A stretch of DNA of 64,000 bases from Acidocella sp. KAb 2-4 (GCF_020567705.1 NZ_JAJDJU010000003.1:1-64000); one strand, 5' to 3'. Shown: positions 1 through 7,783, numbered from the stretch's first letter. Notes: a model not told the origin generated them from the sequence alone. Program-made: numbers and translations.

Positions 1-235
1 CCGCCCGAGGGGATTGTGAGGGGAAGTTGGTGGGAAGACAGGGGGCAGAGATGCGTCAGGCCGCTGCGATCCCCGGCGATAGATGGTGGTCTGGCGGGGC
101 GGCTGTACGATCCACACGTCTTCTTGCGATTCTTCGGCCTCTCGGCGAGTTGATTGCTGGAGTCGACACGGGCAGATGTGCTTGTATACTTGCCGCTTTC
201 TTTTTTTCTGAACCAGCGATGGAGGAAGGGGTACA
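1..235. other. Left-edge non-coding stretch
   Basis: No convincing gene is visible here. Short open frames exist on both strands but lack a good ribosome-binding site and recognisable protein composition. The last 15 bases hold the purine-rich ribosome-binding site (GGAGGAAGGGG, 221-231) of the next gene, and a T-rich run (about 199-207) precedes it. Confidence 0.4.
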
Positions 236-1141
236 ATGGCCGGCCTGAAACGCGTCATGAATCGACAGGAGGAGAAAGTCGGTCGCGAATTGCAAAGCCT
301 TGCCGTCGAGCATGGATACAACGTCCATATCAAGATGAGAATCGCAGATGCCTTGGAGATCGATGGAAGTGGCATTGACGATTCTCTTTTCGGATACGCT
401 CTGAAATCCCATTTTGATTTCTTGGTCTGTGGTGCAGACTACATCCCTCTCTTCGCTATCGAGTTTGATGGCCCGACTCATCTGGAGCCGAAGCAACGTG
501 CACTGGACGCGAAGAAGGACGCGCTCTGCATCCGGTTCAATTTGCCGTTGCTGAGAATCAACACTAATCACCTACTCAAGAAGTATAACAAAGCGAGCTT
601 GCTTAAGTGGATCATCTCGGCTTGGGAGTTGAAGAAGGCATTCGATTCAGCACAGGCCCTGGGTCAAATTCCGGCGGATGAAGACTTCGATCCAATCATG
701 CTATGGCACCCAGGCAGAACGCTTGAAGAAGTTCACCCGCATTGGGTTGCCCTGCGCCCACGGCTCCACATCGAAAGGCTTCACAAGGAGGGACGATTGC
801 CTACGGGGCGCTCTTGTTCCATCACGTTCACTGATGAGCGAGGAAATTACCGTGGCATTGAATGGATCGATGTCGCTCCTTGCCAGGTGGTCTGCGTTGA
901 GAGTGGAATGCGGGAGCAGAATTTCCCGTTGTATCTCGGGGATCTATTTCGAGAAGTGCTCGCCACGTTGCTCTACGATAGGCTTCTTGATTTCCTGGAG
1001 ATGGGGATAGGCGCGGTGGCGCCGGAAGTCGTGTCTTCGCGTCTTGAGAGGATGAAGGAGCGTTACCGTTTTCGCGGTAGTTCCACTTCATCAACATCCG
1101 TCAATTTTTCCCTGTCCCTGGATCAACTTCGGTGGTTCTGA
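236..1141 (+). CDS. DUF2726-like PD-(D/E)XK nuclease-type protein
   Basis: 301 residues. The N-terminal third carries a pattern typical of DUF2726 and related endonuclease-like domains: FDFLVC around residue 60, then AIEFDGPTH around 74-82, then a Lys-rich stretch (DAKKDALC) and LPLLRIN. D61, E76/D78 and the following lysines could form a PD-(D/E)XK metal site, so a DNA-cleaving or DNA-binding role is plausible but inferred. The C-terminal 170 residues match nothing I recognise. The ATG at 236 is chosen because GGAGGAAGGGG lies just upstream. By eye the gene is clearly AT-richer than its surroundings, which suggests separate acquisition. It stands alone, upstream of a restriction-modification operon, as expected in a defence-rich island. 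Confidence 0.6.
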   Translation: MAGLKRVMNRQEEKVGRELQSLAVEHGYNVHIKMRIADALEIDGSGIDDSLFGYALKSHFDFLVCGADYIPLFAIEFDGPTHLEPKQRALDAKKDALCIRFNLPLLRINTNHLLKKYNKASLLKWIISAWELKKAFDSAQALGQIPADEDFDPIMLWHPGRTLEEVHPHWVALRPRLHIERLHKEGRLPTGRSCSITFTDERGNYRGIEWIDVAPCQVVCVESGMREQNFPLYLGDLFREVLATLLYDRLLDFLEMGIGAVAPEVVSSRLERMKERYRFRGSSTSSTSVNFSLSLDQLRWF

Positions 1142-1231
1142 CGCCACAGCCACAACGGCCTGTCTATTAATCGCCACTTGGGAATTGTTGAACGGTCTCA
1201 AATGAAGCTGACAGAAAGAGATTGTGCAGAA

Positions 1232-1948
1232 CTAGAATTCCCGCGTTTCAGAAGGCAGCTTCCCAACGTACCAGCCCGTGGACGGAAGGTCGTCGGACGT
1301 GAGCTTCGTGACAAGTTCGGCGCTTCTGCCGTCGGCGAGTTCGCATTCGGCGATGGCGTGAGTTTGGATGAACGGCCTCACGCCAAAGCATTTGACGATT
1401 GCAGGCTGACCGCGCCACTGCAACTGGCCAGCCTCGTCCAGGATGGACAACTCCACTGCCCGGGCAATGGTCATCGGGGCGAGGCGACCCTCCCGTTCCT
1501 CATGGAGTACGAAATCATCTACCCCAGGGGCCCGCACGGCGAAGCCCAGGGCCGGCAGGAAATCCCAGGCCATGTCCGTCACCGTGTGGCGGTTGGCTTC
1601 CCAGCCAATGACCACGTGGGCGGCGACGGGCCGGTCTGGAGCCTCCAGCAGGGGCATGTCCACTACCTCGGCGACCATGGCGGCGGCGGGCGCGGCGCCG
1701 TCCTTGAGATTCTCTTCGGCGGCGGAAATTTCCGCCGCGCGTTCGGCGTCGATCTCGGTGAGCTTCCACGAGCGGCGCAAGGTGCCGATCTGGTGGCGGG
1801 TGCCGGCGATGACCAGTGAGGCCGGCCGACGGTCCAGGATGTAGAGTTGAACGCCCATGTGGCTCTTGTACTCCATCGTGATGAGGATTTCATGATGCGG
1901 CGTGCCGATCTGGCGTATGATATGCAAGTGGAAAGCGTCGCTTTCCAC
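1232..1948 (-). CDS. Hypothetical protein, divergent from the restriction-modification operon
   Basis: 238 residues, acidic and Ala-rich, with no signal peptide, membrane segment or domain that I recognise. The frame is long and shows normal high-GC codon use. The longest version starts at GTG 1948, inside a perfect inverted repeat (1926-1950), with no clear Shine-Dalgarno sequence; an in-frame ATG at 1876 would give a 214-residue protein and is a real alternative. It is divergent from the HigA-like gene at 1987 and shares its short intergenic region, so the two may be co-controlled. Function unknown. Confidence 0.5.
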   Translation of the reverse strand: MESDAFHLHIIRQIGTPHHEILITMEYKSHMGVQLYILDRRPASLVIAGTRHQIGTLRRSWKLTEIDAERAAEISAAEENLKDGAAPAAAMVAEVVDMPLLEAPDRPVAAHVVIGWEANRHTVTDMAWDFLPALGFAVRAPGVDDFVLHEEREGRLAPMTIARAVELSILDEAGQLQWRGQPAIVKCFGVRPFIQTHAIAECELADGRSAELVTKLTSDDLPSTGWYVGKLPSETREF

Positions 1949-1950
1949 TT
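1926..1950. promoter_or_regulatory. Perfect 11-bp inverted repeat, candidate operator
   Basis: AAGTGGAAAGC (1926-1936), spacer GTC, GCTTTCCACTT (1940-1950). The repeat lies 37 bp upstream of the HigA-like HTH gene and covers the GTG start of the divergent gene. TTGACG (1949-1954), a possible -35 box for the plus-strand operon, overlaps its right end. Autoregulation by the HTH protein at 1987-2298 is the natural reading, but it is inference. Confidence 0.45.
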
Positions 1951-1986
1951 GACGTAAAATCGGGGGTGGGTGCTAGGAGCTTTGGC

Positions 1987-2298
1987 ATGAACGCGGCGGT
2001 GCATCCAGGTCAATTCTTGCGCGTCGAGGTTGTGGACCGCCACGGCCTCACGGTCGGCGAGGCCGCCGACGTGCTCGGCGTGACCCGCCAGGCCCTTTCG
2101 GCGGTGCTGAACGGCCGCGCCTCCCTGACGCCGGACATGGCGCTGCGCTTCGAGAAGGCGTTTGGCACCCCGCTGGACCACCTGCTGATGATGCAGACCC
2201 AGCACGACATCGCTCTCACGCGCTCCCGCGCGACCGATCTCCGTGTTTCGGCCTTTCGGCCGAAGCAGCCCCCGCCGCCGCAGCCGAATCTGCTATGA
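1987..2298 (+). CDS. HigA/VapI-like XRE-family HTH regulator (orphan antitoxin)
   Basis: 103 residues. The opening NAAVHPGQFL and the helix-turn-helix LTVGEAADVLGV-TRQALSAVLNG followed by LTPDMALRFEKAFG are characteristic of HigA-type antitoxins. The ATG at 1987 has AGGAG 10 bases upstream. No higB-type toxin lies immediately upstream, where it would normally be. Instead the stop codon overlaps the vsr start (ATGA, 2295-2298), making this the first gene of a restriction-modification operon. It may have been recruited as a controller (C-protein-like) repressor that times methylase and endonuclease expression; this is inference from position. The Pro-rich C-terminal tail looks unstructured. Confidence 0.75.
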   Translation: MNAAVHPGQFLRVEVVDRHGLTVGEAADVLGVTRQALSAVLNGRASLTPDMALRFEKAFGTPLDHLLMMQTQHDIALTRSRATDLRVSAFRPKQPPPPQPNLL

Positions 2299-2732
2299 TG
2301 GCGGCCCCAAAAACATCTCCGGACACGCTGACGCCCGCCGAGCGAAGCGCGCGAATGGCGCTGGTGCGCAACAAGGACACCAAGCCGGAGCTGCTGGTCC
2401 GGCGCCTCGTTCACGGCATGGGCTACAGGTACCGCCTGCACGCCGCTGATCTGCCCGGCCACCCCGATCTGGTCTTCCGCCCGCGCCGCAAGGTCATCTT
2501 CGTGCACGGCTGCTTCTGGCACCGGCATGATGACCCGGATTGCAAGCTCGCCCGGCTTCCGCGCTCGCGCGCGGAGTTCTGGCTGCCCAAGCTGGAGGGT
2601 AACCGCGCCCGGGATCAGCGGGTGGCCAGAGAGCTTGAGGGCAAGGGCTGGAAGGTGCTCACCATTTGGGAGTGCCAGACGAAATCAAAAGCCTCCTTGG
2701 AGGCAAGAATAAGGGAGTTTCTGGAGGCATGA
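2295..2732 (+). CDS. vsr: Very short patch repair endonuclease (Vsr)
   Basis: 145 residues, the usual Vsr length. It shows the family landmarks in order: the NKDTKPE segment near residue 30, GHPDLVF at 56-61 with the catalytic Asp, FVHGCFWHRHDDPDC at 69-83, and W-PKL-x2-N-x2-RD near 95-105. Vsr nicks next to T:G mismatches made by deamination of 5-methylcytosine, so it limits the mutagenic cost of the neighbouring 5mC methyltransferase. Its start overlaps the upstream regulator and its stop overlaps the methylase start (ATGA, 2729-2732), which suggests translational coupling through the operon. Confidence 0.93.
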   Translation: MMAAPKTSPDTLTPAERSARMALVRNKDTKPELLVRRLVHGMGYRYRLHAADLPGHPDLVFRPRRKVIFVHGCFWHRHDDPDCKLARLPRSRAEFWLPKLEGNRARDQRVARELEGKGWKVLTIWECQTKSKASLEARIREFLEA

Positions 2733-3886
2733 AATCGGTCGAGCTTTTCGCCGGGGCCGGCGGCCTTGGCATGGGCCTGCACGAGGCGGGCTTCCACCCG
2801 GAGCGCGTCATCGAATGGGACAACGACGCCTGCGACACCCTGCGCGAGAACCAAGCCCGCGGTCAGGGCTTGGTGCGCGATTGGCCGCTGGTCGAGGGGG
2901 ACGTGCGCGACGTGCTCTTCACGGAGCTTGAGGGCAAGGTCGATCTGGTCTCGGGCGGCCCGCCCTGCCAGCCCTTCTCCCTGGGTGGGAAGCACAAGGC
3001 GCATGGTGACTTGCGCGACATGTTCCCCGAGGCGATCCGCGCCGTGCGCGAGGCCCGCCCCAAGGCCTTCGTGTTCGAGAACGTGAAGGGGCTGACGCGC
3101 GCGGCCTTCAGGAATTATTTCGAGTACATCCGCCTGCAGTTGGAGCACCCCGAGCTGAAGGCGAAGCGGGATGAGGATTGGGCGGATCACCTCGCCCGCC
3201 TGGAAAAGCACCACACGCGCGGGCGCAGGAGCGGCCTGCACTATCAGGTGGTGACGCGCGTCTTGAACGCCGCCAACCACGGCGTGCCGCAGAAGCGCGA
3301 GCGTGTTGTCTTCGTCGGGTTCAGGGATGACCTCCATGTCTCGTGGAGCTTTCCGGACCAGACGCATTCCCTGGAGGCGCTGCTCTGGGACCAGATGCAC
3401 GGCGATTATTGGGACAGGCACCAAGTGGCGCGCCGGGAGAGGGTTTTGTCCGATCGCCTGACGCCGCGCGCCAAGGCCCTCAAGGAGAAGCCCGCCACCG
3501 CCGCCTGGCGCACGGTTCGCGACGCGATCGCCGATCTTCCCAACCCGGAGAACCGGAAGGCGGCGGGCAAGGTGCCCAATCACAATTTCCAGGCCGGCGC
3601 GCGGTCTTATGCCGGGCATACCGGCAGCCCATACGACGAGCCGGCCAAGACCTTGAAGGCCGGGGTGCACGGTGTGCCCGGCGGCGAGAACATGCTGGCG
3701 CGGTCGGACGGCACGGTGCGCTACTTCACCGTGCGCGAGAGCGCGCGGCTCCAGACCTTCCCCGACGATTTCGTCTTCCACGGCTCTTGGACCGAGAGCA
3801 TGCGCCAGATCGGCAACGCCGTGCCGGTGCTGATGGCCAAGGTGATCGGCGAGAACGTCGCCAGCCTGCTGAGGGCGCGCGCGTGA
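2729..3886 (+). CDS. DNA (cytosine-5-)-methyltransferase of a type II R-M system
   Basis: 385 residues with the ordered 5mC-methyltransferase motifs: FAGAGGLGMGL (motif I, SAM binding, residues 7-17), GGPPCQPFS (motif IV, catalytic Cys80), FENVKG (motif VI, 116-121), QKRERVVFVG (motif VIII) and QIGNAVPVLMA (motif X) near the C-terminus. The target-recognition region lies between VIII and X. The ATG at 2729 is chosen because it starts directly at motif I, follows a GGAG, and overlaps the vsr stop; an in-frame upstream GTG would add only residues inside vsr. The stop overlaps the GTG start of the endonuclease gene (3883-3886). It protects host DNA from the cognate nuclease. Confidence 0.93.
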   Translation: MKSVELFAGAGGLGMGLHEAGFHPERVIEWDNDACDTLRENQARGQGLVRDWPLVEGDVRDVLFTELEGKVDLVSGGPPCQPFSLGGKHKAHGDLRDMFPEAIRAVREARPKAFVFENVKGLTRAAFRNYFEYIRLQLEHPELKAKRDEDWADHLARLEKHHTRGRRSGLHYQVVTRVLNAANHGVPQKRERVVFVGFRDDLHVSWSFPDQTHSLEALLWDQMHGDYWDRHQVARRERVLSDRLTPRAKALKEKPATAAWRTVRDAIADLPNPENRKAAGKVPNHNFQAGARSYAGHTGSPYDEPAKTLKAGVHGVPGGENMLARSDGTVRYFTVRESARLQTFPDDFVFHGSWTESMRQIGNAVPVLMAKVIGENVASLLRARA

Positions 3887-4665
3887 GCCCGTTCGAGGAA
3901 GCCGCGCCCGTGGCGCCGGGATACAAGGATTTCGAGTTCGATCTGCCGGGCGCCTTGCTGGACCATCTGGTGCGGGCGCTGGATGGCATGAGTGCCGCGA
4001 TGCTCAGCGCGGAGAGCATACGAGCGGTGCCCGAGGTCCAGGGTGTTTACCAGCTCTTCCTCGATGGAGAGCTGGTCTACATCGGCAAGACCGACGCGGA
4101 ATCAGGATTGCATCAGCGCCTGGCCAGACACTCCCGCAAGATTCACCACCGCAAGGGGCTTGATCCGGCGCGGGTGACATTCAAGGCGATCCGCATCTTC
4201 GTCTTCACCGCCATGGACCTGGAGACCCAGCTCATCAAGCATTATGGCGGCGTGAAGGGCACCAAGTGGAACGGAAGCGGGTTCGGCGCCAATGACCCGG
4301 GGCGGAACCGCGATTACTCCAAGCCCGGCGAATTCGACCAGGAATTCCCGATCGACATCGATTGCGAGCTGGGAGAGGATTTCTCCGGCCAACAAACGGC
4401 GGCGGCGGTCGTCGCGAAGTTGAAGACCCTTCTGCCGTATACGTTTCGCTTCGAGACGCAGGCGCGGTCGCGGGTCCCGCATGCGGACCTGCTGGACACG
4501 AAGGTCACCATCTCGCCCGGGCCGATGACGGCGCGGAGGCTGATCGAGGAATTGGTGCGCCAGCTTCCACCGGGCTGGCAGGCCACGGCCTTGTCAGCGC
4601 TGTTGATCTTGTACAAGGAGCAAGAGGACAAATATCCGCGGGCGACGATCCTGGCTCGTTCCTGA
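3883..4665 (+). CDS. Eco29kI-like type II restriction endonuclease (GIY-YIG fold)
   Basis: 260 residues. The GIY-YIG core is visible as GVYQLFL (54-60) and LVYIGKT (64-70), followed by the R-x3-H element (R79, H83), a Glu in METQLI-like context near 114 and an Asn-rich loop (KWNGSGFG, 128-135). This arrangement matches the Eco29kI family, which cuts CCGCGG; specificity here is inferred from similarity only. The start is the GTG at 3883 inside the methylase stop (GTGA), so the nuclease is made last and coupled. The 110 residues after the GIY-YIG core lack recognised motifs and probably give dimerisation and DNA contacts. It is the final gene of the operon. Confidence 0.85.
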   Translation: MSPFEEAAPVAPGYKDFEFDLPGALLDHLVRALDGMSAAMLSAESIRAVPEVQGVYQLFLDGELVYIGKTDAESGLHQRLARHSRKIHHRKGLDPARVTFKAIRIFVFTAMDLETQLIKHYGGVKGTKWNGSGFGANDPGRNRDYSKPGEFDQEFPIDIDCELGEDFSGQQTAAAVVAKLKTLLPYTFRFETQARSRVPHADLLDTKVTISPGPMTARRLIEELVRQLPPGWQATALSALLILYKEQEDKYPRATILARS

Positions 4666-4690
4666 TCCGCATATCCACGGCCCTGGCGTA

Positions 4691-4719
4691 AAAAAGCCCC
4701 TGGCGATTAAGCCAGGGGC
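4691..4719 (-). terminator. Rho-independent terminator (minus strand)
   Basis: Perfect 9-bp stem GCCCCTGGC / GCCAGGGGC (4696-4704 and 4711-4719) with loop GATTAA. Read on the minus strand it is followed by a T-run (A-run at 4691-4695 on the plus strand), so it ends the minus-strand helicase operon that finishes at 4771. The plus strand has no T-run after the stem. Confidence 0.85.
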
Positions 4720-4770
4720 ACCGAGCCGGATTGTCCAGCCGCACGGGGCGGCAAGGCATGCGGCTACACC

Positions 4771-5139
4771 TTAGTCAACATCCTCCTGCTCGCGGGGCTC
4801 GGCCGTAGCAGATTCATCTGTAGCCAGGCGCCACTTTTCTTCGGCATAGGCGACCCGGCCGTTCCTCTTCATTCTGTCGAGCGTGCCGCTGAGGCTGCCC
4901 GTTGTGACCGGTGAATGGCCGTCCCGCGCCAGCACCGAAGCGATCTGGCCCCGGCCCATGGGCCCCTGAGCCAGCAGAATGCTCTCGATCCTGTCCGGGA
5001 TGGGGATGCGGCGGTGCACAACCATCGTCCCGCGGGCGGAAAGGTCTGCCTCCATGATGGCCAGGAGTCGGGTTGCGTCCGCGATCAGCCGATGCAGCGC
5101 GTATTTGAGGGCAGTGTCACGTGAAACTCGTCTTCCCAT
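4771..5139 (-). CDS. Small winged-helix-like protein of the mobile element
   Basis: 122 residues. The middle (about 50-105) reads as a winged helix: IESILLAQGPMGRGQIASVL, a glycine-containing turn, LSGTLDRMKRNGRVAYA, then KWRLA as the final strand. The basic N-terminus and acidic C-terminal tail fit a small DNA-binding protein. The ATG at 5139 follows an AGGA; a longer frame upstream would run through two strong hairpins and into the next gene and is rejected. It lies downstream of the 171-residue gene and the helicase on the same strand, ending at a terminator, so it probably belongs to the same transcription unit. A role in element replication or regulation is inference. Confidence 0.6.
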   Translation of the reverse strand: MGRRVSRDTALKYALHRLIADATRLLAIMEADLSARGTMVVHRRIPIPDRIESILLAQGPMGRGQIASVLARDGHSPVTTGSLSGTLDRMKRNGRVAYAEEKWRLATDESATAEPREQEDVD

Positions 5140-5169
5140 TTGGCTTCGTCCTGGGTTTGATTTGAAAGG

Positions 5170-5218
5170 CGGGTGCCGCGGGCACCCGGATTGGCGCACC
5201 GGAACCATCCGGTGCGCC
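5170..5218. repeat. Two adjacent perfect hairpins in the leader of the 122-aa gene
   Basis: Arms CGGGTGCC (5170-5177) and GGCACCCG (5181-5188) with a 3-nt loop, followed by an 11-bp perfect stem (5193-5203 and 5208-5218) with loop ACCA. Both lie between the 171-aa and 122-aa genes, within 80 bases of the start codon at 5139. They could attenuate, process or stabilise the operon mRNA; neither is followed by a T-run on the minus strand. Confidence 0.7.
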
Positions 5219-5254
5219 CCGCCGATGTATCGGCCCGCCACCAGCGGCACGGGC

Positions 5255-5770
5255 CTAATGAATCGTGCGTGCGAGCCTCGCAGGCTGACCGAAGCCGAAG
5301 TCCTCATCTTCGTCACCGAGATCATCGTCATCGACGATGGCCCAGCCGCCCCGCCCGCCCTGAATCCTCTCCTCCATGTGCAGATACCATAGGGCGTTTT
5401 CCACGTCGGTCTCAGAGAGTGCCCCAAATTCGGAGAGACCGCAGAGGTCGATGATCTGCGTGGCGGCTAGCGGCCCCTTCACCCGCAGCAGGTTCAGAAC
5501 GTGCGCCTGGGTAACTTCCAGGCACGCTTTCCTCTCCATGCCCGTGATCTTATCGGGCTGCTTCCTGGGCAGCAGCCCGAGGACTCCTTTCAGCGCCCGG
5601 GCCAGCGTGCGCTCTTTCCCCTGGTATTTATTGCGCTCGGCGCTGATCCGTAGGACGACCTCCGAGAGGTTATCCGCTGGGGGAATCCCTACCTTCTGGG
5701 CTATCGAATTCGCCATGGCCAGGATGACCAGGTCTTCTTTCGACCAATTGTCCGGCTTGTTGTCAGACAT
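5255..5770 (-). CDS. Winged-helix-like protein of the mobile element
   Basis: 171 residues, highly charged. Residues about 90-150 suggest a helix-turn-helix with wing (VTQAHVLNLLRVKGPLAATQ, then ALSETDVENALWYLHMEERI and a GRGGWAIV strand). The tail is very acidic (DDDDLGDEDEDF). The ATG at 5770 is chosen over longer frames because it follows GAGGGAA at a good distance. It sits between the helicase gene and the other winged-helix gene. In replicons with RepA-type helicases, small winged-helix proteins can act as origin-binding initiators; whether this one does is untested. No family name can be given. Confidence 0.6.
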   Translation of the reverse strand: MSDNKPDNWSKEDLVILAMANSIAQKVGIPPADNLSEVVLRISAERNKYQGKERTLARALKGVLGLLPRKQPDKITGMERKACLEVTQAHVLNLLRVKGPLAATQIIDLCGLSEFGALSETDVENALWYLHMEERIQGGRGGWAIVDDDDLGDEDEDFGFGQPARLARTIH

Positions 5771-5799
5771 GTGATTTCCCTCAATGGTTTTCAGGCGGC

Positions 5800-5818
5800 C
5801 GCGCCCACCCGGGGCGCG
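5800..5818. repeat. Leader hairpin of the 171-aa gene
   Basis: CGCGCCC (5800-5806) and GGGCGCG (5812-5818) with a 5-nt loop, about 30 bases upstream of the start at 5770. The same leader contains the direct repeat GCCGCATGC twice (about 5828-5853). Confidence 0.55.
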
Positions 5819-5879
5819 ACCTGTATCGCCGCATGCGCTAGTTGCTGCCGCATGCAGCCCCAATCGGCTACCCTTGCGG

Positions 5880-7148
5880 CTAGCCGGTGAGCGCCCGCAG
5901 GCTGGGCGCGCGGCCGGCACCGACCGCGTTGTCGATGCGCTTCAGCGTGATCGAGGTGCCGGGGACCTTCTCGTAATTCGCCTTCAGCATGGAGAAGGTC
6001 AGAAAGTCCCGGGCGGTGCAGTCTTCGTGAAGCGGCACCACCTTATCCGCTTCCTTCGTGGACAGCTCTTCCACCCCGAACATGACCCTCACCGCCCCGG
6101 CCATGGAGCCGGCGCCGCGACCGTTGAACATGGTCAGGTTGCCCTTGGAGTCCTTGGTGACGTGGTGGGTGATCAGAATCGCGCACCGATTGTTGTGAGC
6201 GAGGTCGCGGAACGCGCTGAAGACCGCGTGCATTTCGCCGTTGTCAGATTCCGGTGCGGCGTGGATTTCCACCAGCGGATCGAAGATCACCAGCCTGGCG
6301 CAGTGATCCCGGATGGCGTCGCGCAGTTCCTCGCCGACGTCGGACAGCTCCTGCCCACCGTTTTCGGCCTTCTTCAGCAGCGGCCCGCCGCGCCTGAAGC
6401 TGGCGACGACAAGGTTCCGGTTCACCGTGGCCTCGTCGGCGCCCAGCTCGCGGCAGGCGGCATACAGCCGCCGGGCGATCTGCTTGGCCGGGTCTTCCGG
6501 GGTGTAGATGAGCACCTTCTGCGGCCCCGGCACGTTGAGTCCCGCGAACGGGCGGCCGCCAGCGGCGGCCACGCCCATATGGAGGGCGGCGGCGCTCTTG
6601 CCGATTCCCGGCACGCCGATGAGCTTGGCCAGCAGCCCCGGCTCCAGCGGGCCGATCACCGGGTCATCCGGCTGGTGGATGATGTCGGCGAAGCCAGAAA
6701 GGCTGGTCAGTATCAGGTTCCGCGAAGCGGGCGGGATGCCCTGGCCGCTTTCTCCACCCGTCTCCGGCACAGCCTCGCCGGTGTCGCCCGCCTGCGCGGG
6801 GCCGTTTGCCAGCGGCGGCGCCACCGGCAGCCGCGAGGGTGCCGGCGCCCCGTCATGGGTGGCCGGGTAGGCACGCCGCTCGTGGCGGTTGGCGGGCTGA
6901 CCGGCCTCGCCCTGATCCGCGCCCAGCGGCTGGGCGGCGTCTGCCGCATTCGTCGAGGCGCTGGCCAGCAGCGCCCCCCTCAGGCTGGAGCCCTCGGCCC
7001 CGGCCAGCTCGGCGCCGCTTGCGCCTTCCTGGCCCTTGTCTTCCTCGCCCCTAGCGTCGGGGGCTTCCATCGCCGGCATGGCCGGCTCCTTCGCGCCGCC
7101 GCTGGCGGCATCGTCCGTGTCTTTGAAGTCGTCGGGGTTGAAATCCAA
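5880..7148 (-). CDS. RepA-like hexameric helicase / AAA_25-type RecA-fold ATPase
   Basis: 422 residues. The first 140 are Ala/Gly/Pro-rich and probably disordered. The ATPase core follows: Walker A GVPGIGKS at 178-185, the EDP motif in IYTPEDP near 214-220, Walker B LVIFDP at 286-291, then an ITHH sensor (Gln/Asn-type equivalent) near 330 and a GSMAGAVRV element typical of RepA/RSF1010-like plasmid and phage helicases. It would unwind DNA at an element origin. The start is a TTG at 7148, supported by AAGGAG nine bases upstream; no ATG gives a full core with comparable context. It heads a minus-strand unit with the two winged-helix genes and is divergent from the A-B cassette. Confidence 0.75.
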   Translation of the reverse strand: MDFNPDDFKDTDDAASGGAKEPAMPAMEAPDARGEEDKGQEGASGAELAGAEGSSLRGALLASASTNAADAAQPLGADQGEAGQPANRHERRAYPATHDGAPAPSRLPVAPPLANGPAQAGDTGEAVPETGGESGQGIPPASRNLILTSLSGFADIIHQPDDPVIGPLEPGLLAKLIGVPGIGKSAAALHMGVAAAGGRPFAGLNVPGPQKVLIYTPEDPAKQIARRLYAACRELGADEATVNRNLVVASFRRGGPLLKKAENGGQELSDVGEELRDAIRDHCARLVIFDPLVEIHAAPESDNGEMHAVFSAFRDLAHNNRCAILITHHVTKDSKGNLTMFNGRGAGSMAGAVRVMFGVEELSTKEADKVVPLHEDCTARDFLTFSMLKANYEKVPGTSITLKRIDNAVGAGRAPSLRALTG

Positions 7149-7343
7149 CCGCGCAGTCTCCTTGGTCTTGATCTGTCCGCTGCTGAGTCGGCCGCCACGA
7201 AGGCGGGCGCGAAGTCAGCCGGTGAGTATTAGCCAAGGTGAGGTCATGTGCGCCATCCCATGGTGTACCTGGCGTTGGCGGTCGAGATCGGCCTCGAGGC
7301 CCCGTCCACGAGGCTCTTTTGCACCGACAAGAAGCATTGCTGA

Positions 7344-7366
7344 TTTTGCGTGTCTAGCATGCAAAA
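7344..7366. repeat. AT-rich hairpin
   Basis: TTTTGCGTG (7344-7352) and CATGCAAAA (7358-7366) pair over 9 bp with one G.T; the loop is TCTAG. It is the most AT-rich part of this intergenic region. Confidence 0.45.
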
Positions 7367-7415
7367 ATGAGAAGCCGGAGCTGCCAAGCAAGGCCGCGGC
7401 AGGCAGGCGCGCGCA

Positions 7416-7453
7416 ATGAATGACCCAGCCCCTTTGGGGGCTGGGTCATTCAT
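7416..7453. repeat. Perfect 17-bp inverted repeat
   Basis: Arms 7416-7432 and 7437-7453 (ATGAATGACCCAGCCCC and its reverse complement) with loop TTTG. There is no T-run on either side, so it does not look like a simple terminator. Confidence 0.85.
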
Positions 7454-7610
7454 GTCGACAATTGCCATCTGGCCCAGGTTTGTCTCGTGACCTTCAAGTT
7501 GTGCCCGTTTCGTTCCAGATGGTACTCTTGGTTGGCGAACAACCGTGCCCAGGCCCACCTGAGCTTTGGCGGCCTCGGCGGCGAAACGGCACGCCGGCCT
7601 GGGCGATGGC

Positions 7611-7660
7611 ATGTCACTGTGGGGGTGGGGGCCTCAAAGCCCCCACCCCCACAGTGACAT
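7611..7660. repeat. Perfect 22-bp inverted repeat
   Basis: Arms 7611-7632 and 7639-7660 are exact reverse complements; the outer part is ATGTCACTGT and the inner part is G-rich. The loop is CTCAAA. A T-run (TTTTTT, 7672-7677) follows on the plus strand but only after 11 other bases, too far for a standard terminator. Confidence 0.88.
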
Positions 7661-7739
7661 GTTGCCCGCACTTTTTTGCCTAAGTTGAGATCGCTTCGTC
7701 TTCCCCGGTCTCCGACCGTCGAAGGCTGGCGGTGGGTTG

Positions 7740-7783
7740 GAACGGAAGGGTCAGGCGCCTTGAAGCGCCTGACCCTTCCGTTC
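7740..7783. repeat. Perfect 19-bp inverted repeat
   Basis: Arms 7740-7758 (GAACGGAAGGGTCAGGCGC) and 7765-7783 are exact reverse complements, with loop CTTGAA. The next downstream plus-strand gene is A1 at 7931. Confidence 0.88.

Noticed and set aside
1750-1986. A HigB toxin gene upstream of the HigA-like gene
   Set aside because: The upstream plus strand has no small basic RelE/HigB-like frame; the space is occupied by the divergent gene and the inverted repeat.
5784-7232. A long plus-strand frame opposite the helicase
   Set aside because: No ribosome-binding site and no recognisable domain; the RecA-fold motifs are on the minus strand.
7450-7617. A 55-codon minus-strand frame in the hairpin region
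   Set aside because: Its end looks protein-like, but the only start is a GTG buried in the 22-bp hairpin stem with no Shine-Dalgarno sequence.
7611-7677. Rho-independent terminator at the 22-bp hairpin
   Set aside because: The T-run starts 11 bases after the stem, too far for standard termination.
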